A stretch of DNA of 12,709 nucleotides from an uncultured Selenomonadales bacterium (GTDB lineage Bacteria; Bacillota; Negativicutes; Selenomonadales; Selenomonadaceae): positions 1 to 12,709 of the forward strand of contig CALGGP010000263.1 of assembly GCA_937915885.1 (NCBI GenBank), read 5' to 3'. A program made the position numbers and the translations under genes. Position 1 is the first letter of the stretch. Each line of letters starts with the position of its first letter. Positions 1 to 6,900 of the stretch are shown here, piece by piece. The notes beneath the pieces were generated by a model. That model saw only the letters and a list, made by a program, of their open reading frames with translations, searched no databases and was not told where the DNA came from.

Positions 1-12
1 GGCCTTTTTTTT
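1..12 (+). terminator. Tail of a terminator for a gene left of the window
   Basis: The window opens with GGCC followed by eight T residues. This is what the descending arm and U-tract of a rho-independent terminator look like on the + strand. The ascending arm would lie outside the window, so the hairpin itself cannot be checked. Confidence 0.35.
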
Positions 13-82
13 ACTTCGGCAGTCAGGCCTCTATACCAGATCAAAGGCAATTCTGAAGAATTCTGAATTCACACCCTTTTAA

Positions 83-111
83 TTGTTTCCTTGTATGATC
101 GAGAGTAAAAT
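83..111 (+). promoter_or_regulatory. Probable sigma-70 type promoter of the SIMPL gene
   Basis: TTGTTT at 83-88 (three of six matches to TTGACA) and TAAAAT at 106-111 (five of six matches to TATAAT) are separated by 17 bases. The element ends 33 bases before the start codon at 145, which fits a short leader. The -10 box is good and the -35 box weak. Confidence 0.5.
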
Positions 112-144
112 GAGACTATCAAATCAACAAGGAGGCCTACCCTT

Positions 145-837
145 ATGAAAAAGACCGTATCACTGCTCATGGCGCTGCTCATTATATCGCTCATTCCTGC
201 TTTCGCGTTCGCTGATTCGGAGATCACGGTCACAGGAACGGGGAACGTGCTGGTTCCGGCTGATATGGCTGTTGTCATGCTTGGTGTGAGCGCCGCAGAC
301 AAGGATGTGAGAACGGCTCAAGGAACGGCAAACGAGGCGATTGCAGCCATCCGATCAGCCCTGATTGAAGGCGGGATTGCTGAAGAAGATATCAATACCG
401 ACTATATCAACATCTATGCCATGTATGACTATTCAGGCGGCTCCGAGCAAATCACGGGTTATAACGCCAATTCCACGCTTGCCATTCGTGTAAAAGACAT
501 AGAGCGGGTTGGCGAGGTGATTGACCTGGCGTTTGGAGCCGGAGCTAATACACTGAATGGTATCGGTTTCTCAGCCACAGACACAGCCGAAGCAAAAGAA
601 ATGGCCATGAGACTTGCTGTGGCAGATGCACAGGCAAAAGCAGATATTCTTGCAGATGCAGCTGGACTAAAGATCCGAGGAATTGAAGATATTGCAGAGC
701 AGAACACATATAGCTATGATAAGGGAATAATGAACAACTTCGATGTGGCAGAGGCAGCTGTTGCTGGCACGGTTGTGCAGGCAGCAAAGCTGACCGTCAG
801 TTCGAGCGTCGTGATAACATTCAAGGCAGATAAGTAA
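145..837 (+). CDS. Secreted SIMPL-domain (DUF541) protein
   Basis: This 230-residue protein belongs to the SIMPL/DUF541 family, whose members are exported or periplasmic and whose biochemical role is poorly defined. Residues 1-23 form a classic Sec signal peptide: a KK start, a Leu/Ile-rich core, and Ala-Phe-Ala before Asp24 as a likely signal peptidase I site. The mature protein begins with the family signature ITVTGTGNV, followed by the typical paired alpha/beta layout. An Ala/Lys-rich helix near residues 150-175 (AEAKEMAMRLAVADAQAKA) matches the conserved A..A...A...A.AK segment of the family. The start is supported by AGGAGG twelve bases before the ATG. The gene stands alone with its own promoter and terminator. 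The family call is firm; the function is unknown. Confidence 0.88.
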   Translation: MKKTVSLLMALLIISLIPAFAFADSEITVTGTGNVLVPADMAVVMLGVSAADKDVRTAQGTANEAIAAIRSALIEGGIAEEDINTDYINIYAMYDYSGGSEQITGYNANSTLAIRVKDIERVGEVIDLAFGAGANTLNGIGFSATDTAEAKEMAMRLAVADAQAKADILADAAGLKIRGIEDIAEQNTYSYDKGIMNNFDVAEAAVAGTVVQAAKLTVSSSVVITFKADK

Positions 838-857
838 AGACAATCCCGTAGCAATTC

Positions 858-883
858 GCCGTCCGTATCGGGCGGCTTTTTTT
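858..883 (+). terminator. Rho-independent terminator of the SIMPL gene
   Basis: GCCGTCC (858-864) pairs with GGGCGGC (870-876) through seven pairs including one G-T. The loop is five bases, followed by seven T residues (877-883). It starts 20 bases after the SIMPL stop and its T-tract touches the stop of the convergent small gene. The minus strand has no matching U-tract, so it probably acts in one direction. Confidence 0.85.
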
Positions 884-1106
884 ATCCCTTCACCAGCCCG
901 ATCGCGCAATAGATGATCAGCGCCAGCCCAACGGCTGCAACGCACCCGGCGACTTCCCGAGCAGTCTTCCGAGCCTGTTCCAGGCTCTTTTCATGGACTC
1001 TGGACATCAGCGGGGATTTCCGGGGATCCTTTGAAAAGGCGAGACTGGCTGCGGCGAGCAGAAGGGCGGCGCCGAATATGATAAGAAATACAAATGCATA
1101 CTCCAT
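882..1106 (-). CDS. Small two-helix membrane protein, 74 aa
   Basis: I do not recognise this protein. The reading frame is longer upstream, but the start at 1106 is preferred because GGAGG lies six bases before that ATG and the protein then begins directly with a hydrophobic helix. Residues about 3-24 (MEYAFVFLIIFGAALLLAAA and on) form one membrane segment. A charged loop rich in Lys, Arg and Glu follows (about 25-49), then a second membrane segment (about 50-71, ending YCAIGLVKG). A small membrane protein with both ends on one side is the simplest picture. A perfect TTGACA -35 box lies upstream. It is convergent with the SIMPL gene. It could be a subunit or regulator of some membrane complex, but nothing in the sequence says which. 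Confidence 0.6.
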   Translation of the reverse strand: MEYAFVFLIIFGAALLLAAASLAFSKDPRKSPLMSRVHEKSLEQARKTAREVAGCVAAVGLALIIYCAIGLVKG

Positions 1107-1134
1107 AACAGCCTCCGAGTGTGGTAATGAAGGG

Positions 1135-1163
1135 ACTTTATCATATAGCAGGCGGCATGTCAA
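1135..1163 (-). promoter_or_regulatory. Promoter of the 74-aa membrane protein gene
   Basis: On the minus strand TTGACA (1163-1158) is a perfect -35 box. After a 17-base spacer comes TAAAGT (1140-1135), four of six matches to the -10 consensus. The -35 box overlaps the TGA stop codon (1162-1160) of the upstream 57-aa gene and sits at the tail of the hairpin at 1162-1204, so termination of one gene and initiation of the next are packed together. Confidence 0.6.
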
Positions 1164-1333
1164 GAAAGCACAGAAGACGGATCATTCCACCTCTGTGCTT
1201 TCTTTCTGTTATAGGCTCTGGGATTCTCAGGGCGGCGCGTGACCGGGCTGATGCTCCACATTTCGCGTTTCCGCGTATTCACAGCTCTCTTGTGCTTTTT
1301 CGAGAGTTTTTCGTATGGGATAAACTTTTCCAT
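1160..1333 (-). CDS. Small basic conserved protein, 57 aa
   Basis: The frame stays open further upstream, but the start at 1333 is chosen because AAAGGGG precedes this ATG by eight bases and the protein from here resembles a short hypothetical family I recall from Clostridia. It is strongly basic: LSKKHKRAVNTRKREMW near residues 10-26, then SPVTRRPENPRAYNRKKAQRW and a terminal PSSVL. The conserved core appears to be the V-T-R-[KR]-P-E-N-P-[KR]-A-Y segment. No membrane helix or signal is present. High charge and small size would suit nucleic-acid or ribosome contact, but that is a guess. The last 14 codons lie in a perfect 13-bp inverted repeat, so the C-terminal coding sequence and a transcript hairpin share the same bases. 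Confidence 0.65.
   Translation of the reverse strand: MEKFIPYEKLSKKHKRAVNTRKREMWSISPVTRRPENPRAYNRKKAQRWNDPSSVLS
1162..1204 (-). terminator. 13-bp hairpin overlapping the 3' end of the 57-aa gene
   Basis: AAGAAAGCACAGA at 1162-1174 is the exact reverse complement of 1192-1204, giving a 13-bp perfect stem with a 17-base loop. On the minus strand it spans the final codons and the first bases of the stop codon of the 57-aa gene. The descending arm ends in CTTTCTT, a poor but possible U-tract. It may terminate that gene's transcript or stabilise its 3' end. Confidence 0.5.
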
Positions 1334-1410
1334 ATTCAAGCCCCTTTCTGTTGCCGCATCTGTCCCGCCATAACTGTAGACGAAGAACAAGCGGCTTGCC
1401 GCAGGACAAG

Positions 1411-1436
1411 AAAAATGCACCCGGTGTGGATGCATT
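1411..1436 (-). terminator. Hairpin with T-tract in the leader of the 57-aa gene
   Basis: On the minus strand AATGCATCC (1436-1428) pairs with GGGTGCATT (1422-1414), with one mismatch and a five-base loop. The stem ends in a run of five T (1415-1411). It lies 78 bases before the 57-aa gene on the same strand. It could terminate an upstream transcript or act as an attenuator. A second small dyad (GCGGC TT GCCGC) follows at 1391-1402. Confidence 0.4.
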
Positions 1437-1603
1437 CTTCTTAAGGAATGAAAAAGAGAGAGGATGAAGAACAACCGTTCTTATTCTTCTGTACGATATC
1501 ACATGCTTGTGAACTGGATATTTTGAGAGTGTGGATGAAATGTGAATTTGTGCTTATCCACCTGAAATCGGGCCTGCCTTTCACGCCGGTAATCGGGTAC
1601 TTT
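1437..1603. other. Stretch without a recognisable gene
   Basis: I see no convincing coding sequence on either strand. The open frames here lack ribosome binding sites and do not resemble known proteins. The stretch is A+T-rich with a few short dyads only. Confidence 0.4.
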
Positions 1604-1732
1604 TTATAGCTGCTTTTCTATATCTTTCGGGTTCAGTACTTTTTCGACAGATACGACTTTCTTATCAATCATAAGCGCCGGCATACTCATTCCTCCATAT
1701 AAATCTCTGTCGGAGAAGGTCATAAACGGCAT
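1604..1732 (-). pseudogene. C-terminal remnant of a thioredoxin-like (redox-active disulfide) protein
   Basis: On the minus strand 42 residues read through to a TAA stop at 1606-1604. They contain LYGGMSMPALMIDKKVVS followed by VEKVLNPKDIEKQL. This matches the C-terminal half of small thioredoxin-fold proteins of the redox-active disulfide protein 2 type: a Gly before the cis-Pro segment, S-x-P-A-L-x-I-D, a beta hairpin K-V-V-S-x-x-K-V-L, and a final helix. The N-terminal half with the CxxC or CxxxC active site is absent, and the same frame is closed by a TGA about 24 bases further upstream. A GGAGG inside the remnant precedes a Met, but a 28- or 42-residue product could not complete the fold. 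I read it as the leftover of a deleted or overwritten gene. Confidence 0.6.
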
Positions 1733-1784
1733 CCGATCACCTGGCTTTCTTCCTTTTCAGGACAAATACGGTATTTCCCCACAG

Positions 1785-1812
1785 TTGACATTTTCTGGAT
1801 TTCGTTCATAAT
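1785..1812 (+). promoter_or_regulatory. Promoter of the MATE transporter gene
   Basis: A perfect TTGACA (1785-1790) is followed after 16 bases by CATAAT (1807-1812), five of six matches to the -10 consensus. It ends 47 bases before the TTG start at 1860. Confidence 0.65.
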
Positions 1813-1859
1813 ATCATTCATCACAACAATCCGGTGATCAACTTGAAAGGAAGAAAATC

Positions 1860-3215
1860 TTGAAAGCACAGGCCTCCAGCGAATCCGTTTTTGAGGATAT
1901 GCCAATCCGCCAGGCTGTCAGAACCATGGCCGTACCCACGGTCATCGGGCAGCTGATCGTCCTGATCTATAATCTCGCCGACACCTATTTTATCGGCAAG
2001 ACCAACAGCCCCGCCATGGTGGCAGGGGTCTCCCTGATTCTGCCCTTATTCAATCTCACCCTGGCGCTTGGCAGCCTCTTCGGGACAGGCGGCGGCGCTC
2101 TGCTGCCCAGGCTGCTCGCTGCGGACGACCGGAACGAGGCCGCCTGCGTTGCCGCCTATTGCATGAGGATGAGCATTCTGACGGCGCTGGTTTTTTCTCT
2201 TCTCATGCTGATTTTGCTCAGGCCGGTTTTACAGCTTCTCGGCGCCGGTGAGAGCACCTTCCCCTATGCCAGAATATACTTAATTACCGTTCTGATTATC
2301 GGCGGGCTCCCGACCATTCTGTCAAACACCCTTTCCAATCTGCTTCGCAGTCTCGGTCTCTCCCGGGAGGCCGGGACTGCCGTAGCCATGGGCGGCGTGT
2401 TAAATATTATTCTCGATCCCTTATTTATGTTTGTCCTTCTGCCCCGGGGGAACGAAGTCCTGGGTGTCGGAATCGCCACGCTTTTATCCAATCTCATCTC
2501 GCTGTGCTTTTGTCTGTTTGTTTTCTTCCGGAAGCAGCAGACGATCCCGGCTGATTTCTTCCTGCCTGCGCCAAAGAGAGAACATATTCGCGCTGTCTAT
2601 ACGATCGGTATTCCGGGAACAACCGGCGCTGTGCTGTTCGATCTGGATTATATGGTTCTGGATAAACTCGTCTCCGCCTATGGGGATGCCGCCCTCGCAG
2701 CGATCGGAATCGTACTCAAGGCAGAGCGGCTCCCACAGCAGATCGGCATCGGACTCTGCCAGGGCATGGTGCCGCTGGTGTCATATAGCCATGCCAAACA
2801 AAATTATTCCCGGATCCGGGGTATTTTATCCACCACGCTGAAGGCCGGCGCTGTCGTGGCGCTGGTCAGCGTAACAGTATATGAGATTTTTACACCACGG
2901 GTTATCACGTTTTTTATCCGGGAACCGGAGACTTTTGCAATCGGCAACCGTTTTCTGCGGGTCCGCTGTCTCGCCGCAGTAATCATGTTTTTCTGTTTTT
3001 TTGTCGTATTTTTCTATCAGGCGACCGGCGACGGAAAGCGCGCTATGTCCCTGGCCCTGCTGCGCTGGGCTGTCCTGAATATCCCCATGTTGTATTTATT
3101 CAATTTTCTGTTCGGTATGTACGGTCTCGTCTGGTCGCAGGTGGTGTCTGATCTTCTGACCGTGCTAATCTCGTTTCTGATTCTGCGTCGGACGATGCAA
3201 CGCTGGAAGGAATAG
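1860..3215 (+). CDS. MATE family multidrug/metabolite efflux transporter
   Basis: This 451-residue protein is a MATE-type cation/drug antiporter of the inner membrane, of the length expected for the family. About twelve hydrophobic segments are visible. Family features include PTVIGQLIVLIYNLADTYFIG in the first helix (residues about 26-47), the conserved GGVLNIILDPLFMF segment after helix 5 (near 178-191), and in the second half the matching PQQIGIGLCQGMVPLVSYSH segment (near 290-310). The two halves show the usual internal repeat. The Asp of NLADT and of ILDP are typical ion- or substrate-site residues. The start is a TTG preceded by AAAGGA at eight bases. MepA/NorM/DinF subtypes cannot be separated with confidence, and the substrate is unknown. 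It lies divergent from the thioredoxin remnant and convergent with the MOSC gene. Confidence 0.92.
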   Translation: MKAQASSESVFEDMPIRQAVRTMAVPTVIGQLIVLIYNLADTYFIGKTNSPAMVAGVSLILPLFNLTLALGSLFGTGGGALLPRLLAADDRNEAACVAAYCMRMSILTALVFSLLMLILLRPVLQLLGAGESTFPYARIYLITVLIIGGLPTILSNTLSNLLRSLGLSREAGTAVAMGGVLNIILDPLFMFVLLPRGNEVLGVGIATLLSNLISLCFCLFVFFRKQQTIPADFFLPAPKREHIRAVYTIGIPGTTGAVLFDLDYMVLDKLVSAYGDAALAAIGIVLKAERLPQQIGIGLCQGMVPLVSYSHAKQNYSRIRGILSTTLKAGAVVALVSVTVYEIFTPRVITFFIREPETFAIGNRFLRVRCLAAVIMFFCFFVVFFYQATGDGKRAMSLALLRWAVLNIPMLYLFNFLFGMYGLVWSQVVSDLLTVLISFLILRRTMQRWKE

Positions 3216-3231
3216 ACCGCGCTTTCGTTTT

Positions 3232-3248
3232 CCTATTGACCTGATAGG
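3232..3248 (+). terminator. Weak possible terminator after the MATE gene
   Basis: CCTAT (3232-3236) pairs with ATAGG (3244-3248) across a seven-base loop, followed by TATTTTA. It begins 16 bases after the MATE stop. The five-pair stem is weak. A further small dyad GGCT/AGCC lies at 3288-3300. Confidence 0.25.
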
Positions 3249-3338
3249 TATTTTAGCGACACCTTTTCGCCTCTCCCCTGAACCAAAGGCTACGGGAGCC
3301 TGGCACTGATTTCGTTGTAGACGCCCGAACCCGGTTTT

Positions 3339-3797
3339 TTATTCGTTTCTTTTGTCCAGTACTGTCACAAAATCTCCGGCCTTTGCTTCTCCGTCCTCCA
3401 GAACGATAGCGAAAATTCCTTCGCGCGGCATAACACAGTCTCCCGCCTGCTGCCGGATGGCGCAGTCGGCGTGACATTCTTTTCCGATCTGTGTCACCTC
3501 ACAGAGGGCGCTTCCGATCTTCAGCCGCGTCCCGACCGGCAGTTTGCACAGTGTAATACCGTCACAGAGGATATTTTCCGCAAACGCGCCCGGAAAGAGC
3601 CTGATCGTGATTTTCTCCTGAAGCCGGTCAACGCTCTCCTGTGCCAGAAGACTCACCTGGCGGTGCCAGTTTCCGGCATGGGCATCTCCGACGATTCCGG
3701 TTTCTTTCCGCAACTGAACCTTTTCCACCGGGTGTTTCTGTTCTCCCTTTTTCTCGCTGATACAGACGGCCCGAATGACAGCTTTTTCTCCGCTCAT
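3339..3797 (-). CDS. MOSC domain-containing protein
   Basis: This 152-residue protein consists of a single MOSC domain. That fold is shared with molybdenum cofactor sulfurase C-termini and is thought to carry or transfer sulfur to metal-sulfur cofactors. Diagnostic stretches are GIVGDAHAGNWHRQVSLL (near residues 35-52), the PG.FAENI segment (near 70), LPVGTRLKIG (near 86), and the Cys-rich signature GKECHADCAIRQQAGDCVMP near 104-123, which holds the conserved cysteine expected to bind sulfur. The start at 3797 is chosen over two upstream Met codons because GGAGGA precedes it by seven bases. Standalone MOSC proteins of this length and sequence are common in anaerobic Clostridia, often near molybdopterin genes; no such gene is seen here. 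It is convergent with the MATE gene and divergent from the giant repeat protein. The precise substrate is not known. Confidence 0.9.
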   Translation of the reverse strand: MSGEKAVIRAVCISEKKGEQKHPVEKVQLRKETGIVGDAHAGNWHRQVSLLAQESVDRLQEKITIRLFPGAFAENILCDGITLCKLPVGTRLKIGSALCEVTQIGKECHADCAIRQQAGDCVMPREGIFAIVLEDGEAKAGDFVTVLDKRNE

Positions 3798-3838
3798 CCT
3801 GTTTTCCTCCGGCTTATTCATAATGAATCCTGCTGAAC

Positions 3839-3867
3839 ACAATAACACGCCGTATCAAAAAAGTCCA
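3839..3867 (-). promoter_or_regulatory. Possible promoter of the MOSC gene
   Basis: On the minus strand TGGACT (3867-3862) and TATTGT (3844-3839) are 17 bases apart, with four of six matches to each consensus. The spacing to the start at 3797 is about 40 bases, which suits a short leader. The match is moderate. Confidence 0.35.
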
Positions 3868-3881
3868 GCAGATCTTGCAAA

Positions 3882-3898
3882 GATTTCCGAGGGAAATC
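3882..3898. promoter_or_regulatory. Perfect dyad in the divergent MOSC/giant-protein intergenic region
   Basis: GATTTCC (3882-3888) and GGAAATC (3892-3898) form a perfect 7-bp inverted repeat around GAG. No T-tract follows on either strand, so a terminator is unlikely. It lies between the two divergent promoters, where an operator for a dimeric regulator could sit. No regulator gene is visible nearby. Confidence 0.35.
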
Positions 3899-3937
3899 CT
3901 GAAGCGCGAATTTTCTAAGGCAGCTTTAAGTTTTCTG

Positions 3938-3946
3938 TGCTATACT
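3938..3946 (+). promoter_or_regulatory. Extended -10 promoter of the giant repeat protein gene
   Basis: TG-C-TATACT (3938-3946) is an extended -10 element with five of six matches in the hexamer. No -35 box at the right distance is convincing, as is usual for extended -10 promoters. The start codon is 31 bases downstream, with AAAGGAG at 3962-3968 between them. Confidence 0.5.
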
Positions 3947-3977
3947 TCTATACAGAAAAGGAAAGGAGCTGTCATTT

Positions 3978-6900
3978 ATGAAAACAAGAAAAATGTTCTG
4001 TGTGTTTCTGTCCGCGGTTCTGATGATCTCGGTCTTCTCTGCGGGCGGCTTCACGCTTGATGCAAGCGCTGCTTCCGACACGCTGCCGCCGGCCATGCCG
4101 GACGGCGATCGTCCCGGTGATCCCCCTGACGGAATGGGCGGTATGCCCGGCGGTGAGATGGGAACGCCTCCCGACGGCGCTTTCGGCGGCGAAATGGGTA
4201 CTCCTCCCGAGGGCGGGAAGCCTGACGGCGCACCCGATGGCATGGGCGGAATGGGCGGTATGCCCGGCGGTGGTCCCGGTACCAGCAACGCAGATATTGA
4301 TTATTCCGGCGCCGTGGAAATCACTTCTGCCGAAACGCAGGAAGACCAGAGCTATAAAACCGCGGAAGCCGACCAGAGCGCCCTTCTCATCAGCACCTCC
4401 GAGGATGTCACAATCATCAATCCTTCGGTTGTAAAGACCGGTGATTCCGACGGCGGCGACAACTGCAACTTCTACGGTCTCAACGCAGCGGTTCTGGTCA
4501 AGGACGGCTCTGTCACAACCATCGAAGGCGGCAGCGTCACTTCCGACGCCGAGGGCGCCAACGGCGTCTTCTCCTACGGCGGCAACGGCGGCACCAACGG
4601 CGCGGCGGGCGACGGCACGACCGTTTACGTCTCGAATATGACGATCACGACCACGGGCGGCAACTCGGGCGGCATCATGACGACGGGCGGCGGCAAGACC
4701 GTTGCGCGCAATCTCGACATCACCACTCAAGGGCAATCGAGCGCGCCCATTCGCACCGATCGCGGCGGCGGCAATGTCACCGTCGAGGGCGGCACATACA
4801 CTTCAAACGGGCTCGGCTCGCCCGCGATTTATTCGACCGCTGATATCGTCGTAAGCGACGCCACTCTCACGTCGAATTTGTCCGAGGGCGTTTGCATCGA
4901 AGGGCAGAACTCCGTCGCGCTCACCAACTGCACCTTGACGGCGAATAACACTCAAACCAACGGTCAAGCGACGTTCCTCGACACGATTATGATCTATCAG
5001 TCGATGAGCGGCGACGCCGACAGCGGGCAATCGACCTTCTCGATGACGGGCGGCGTGCTCAACAGTCAAAACGGTCACGTCTTCCATGTGACGAACACGA
5101 GCGCGCTGATCACTCTCGATAATGTCACGATCAATAACGGCGACGAAAACGGAGTGCTGTTGTCGGTGTGCGACGACGGCTGGTCGGGCGCATCGAATGT
5201 GGCGACGTTGAGCGCAAGCAATCAGACGCTCGAAGGAGATATTCTCGTCGGCAGCGATTCGACCTTGACGATGAATTTGACGGGCTCGACGTTGCGCGGC
5301 GCGGTGAGCGGCTCGATCACCAATGCGGCGGGGACGTCGGTGAGCACTTCGGTCGGCACGGTGAATGTCACGCTCGACAGCGACAGTAAATGGTACTTGA
5401 CGGGCGACGCCAACATCACGAGCTTCAGCGGCGACGCGGCGAATATTATTAACAACGGATTTACGGTTTATGTCAACGGGACGGCGCTCGACGGCACCAC
5501 CGAAAGCGACAACGGCGACGACACGTCGGCATCAGAGGACACCACGTCGGAAGAAGATACGACTTCGGCGGAGGATACCACTTCGTCGGAAGATACGACT
5601 TCGGCGGAGGATACCACTTCGGAAGAAGGCGACGCTGATTCCGATGCAGACAGTGACACTGATTCCGATGCTGACAGCGACGCAGATTCCGATGCTGACA
5701 GCGACGCAGATTCCGATGCTGACAGCGACGCAGATTCTGATGCTGACAGTGACACTGATTCTGATGCTGACAGTGACACTGATTCTGATGCTGATAGCGA
5801 CGCTGATTCTGATGCTGATGCAGACAGTGACGCAGATTCCGATGCTGACAGCGACGCTGATTCCGATGCTGACAGCGACGCAGATTCTGATGCTGATGCA
5901 GACAGTGACGCAGATTCCGATGCTGACAGCGACGCAGATTCCGATGCTGACAGCGACGCTGATTCTGATGCTGACAGCGACGCTGACTCCGATGCTGACA
6001 GTGACGCTGATTCTGATGCTGACAGCGACGCTGATAGCGATGCTGATGATACTTCGGTTCCGTCCGATGACACGACTTCAACCGCGCCCGTCGACGACAC
6101 GACTTCGACCGCGCCTGTCGACGATACGACTTCAACCGCGCCCGTCGATGACACAACCTCGACCGCGCCTGTCGACGATACGACTTCAACCGCGCCCGTC
6201 GATGACACCACTTCGACCGCTCCCGTCGACGATACGACTTCGACCGCGCCTGTCGACGATACCACTTCGACCGCGCCTGTCGACGATACCACTTCGACCG
6301 CGCCCGTCGATGACACTACTTCGACCGCGCCCGTCGATGACACCACTTCGACTGCGCCTGTCGACGATACAACTTCGACCGCACCCGTCGACGACACAAC
6401 TTCGACCGCGCCCGTCGATGATACCACTTCGACTGCGCCTGTCGACGATACGACTTCAACCGCGCCTGTCGACGACACAACTTCGACCGCGCCCGTCGAC
6501 GATACAACTTCGACCGCGCCCGTCGACGATACGACTTCGACCGCGCCTGTCGACGATACCACTTCCGTTGCCGTTATCAGCGACGACACCGTCATAAATC
6601 TTTCCTCCTCCGGTGAGTCCGCCGATATCACACTCGGCAGCGGCAATCAGAACGTCACTCTGTCCAACGCCGGCGGCTCCACCGCCATCGTCGATCAATA
6701 CGCCACCGGCTCGAAGGTGATCAGCGCCGGCACTCACGGCGATATCCTCATCAATCAGTCTAATAACGCCAACGTCACACTCCAATCGGGCGCGGGCAAC
6801 GATACCATATACGCCTCCGGCTCCGGCAATGAGCTCGTCGACCTCACCTCCGGCGGCAGCGACCGCATCTATGCTCCTTACGGCGTCAACTCGCAGGGCT

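Noticed and set aside
667..945. 92-residue minus-strand open frame across the SIMPL 3' end
   Set aside because: It crosses the terminator and the SIMPL coding region, with no protein-like character.
1720..1905. 61-residue minus-strand open frame upstream of the thioredoxin remnant
   Set aside because: It contains residues such as MNDIMNEIQKMSTVGKYRIC but matches no family I know. It overlaps the MATE promoter and start and has no clear ribosome binding site.
3471..3836. 121-residue plus-strand open frame opposite the MOSC gene
   Set aside because: The minus strand carries a full, conserved MOSC domain with a good ribosome binding site; the plus frame does not look like a protein.
3972..4736. 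254-residue minus-strand open frame under the beta-helix coding region
   Set aside because: Ala/Val/Arg/His-rich shadow typical of G+C-rich genes. There is no ribosome binding site, and the opposite strand has a clear signal peptide and domain.
6060..6572. 27-bp direct repeats considered as a CRISPR array
   Set aside because: The units are head to tail with no spacers, stay in frame and encode the same nine residues. No cas genes are present.
5470..6597. 375-residue plus-strand open frame rich in Thr, Leu, Pro and Arg
   Set aside because: It is a second-frame shadow of the same stop-free repeats, with no start signals and no resemblance to a protein family.
5468..6646. 392-residue minus-strand open frame rich in Ser, Ala, Glu and Val, like a serine-rich adhesin
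   Set aside because: It is the complement of in-frame tandem repeats, has no signal peptide or ribosome binding site, and the plus frame continues into recognisable domains on both sides.
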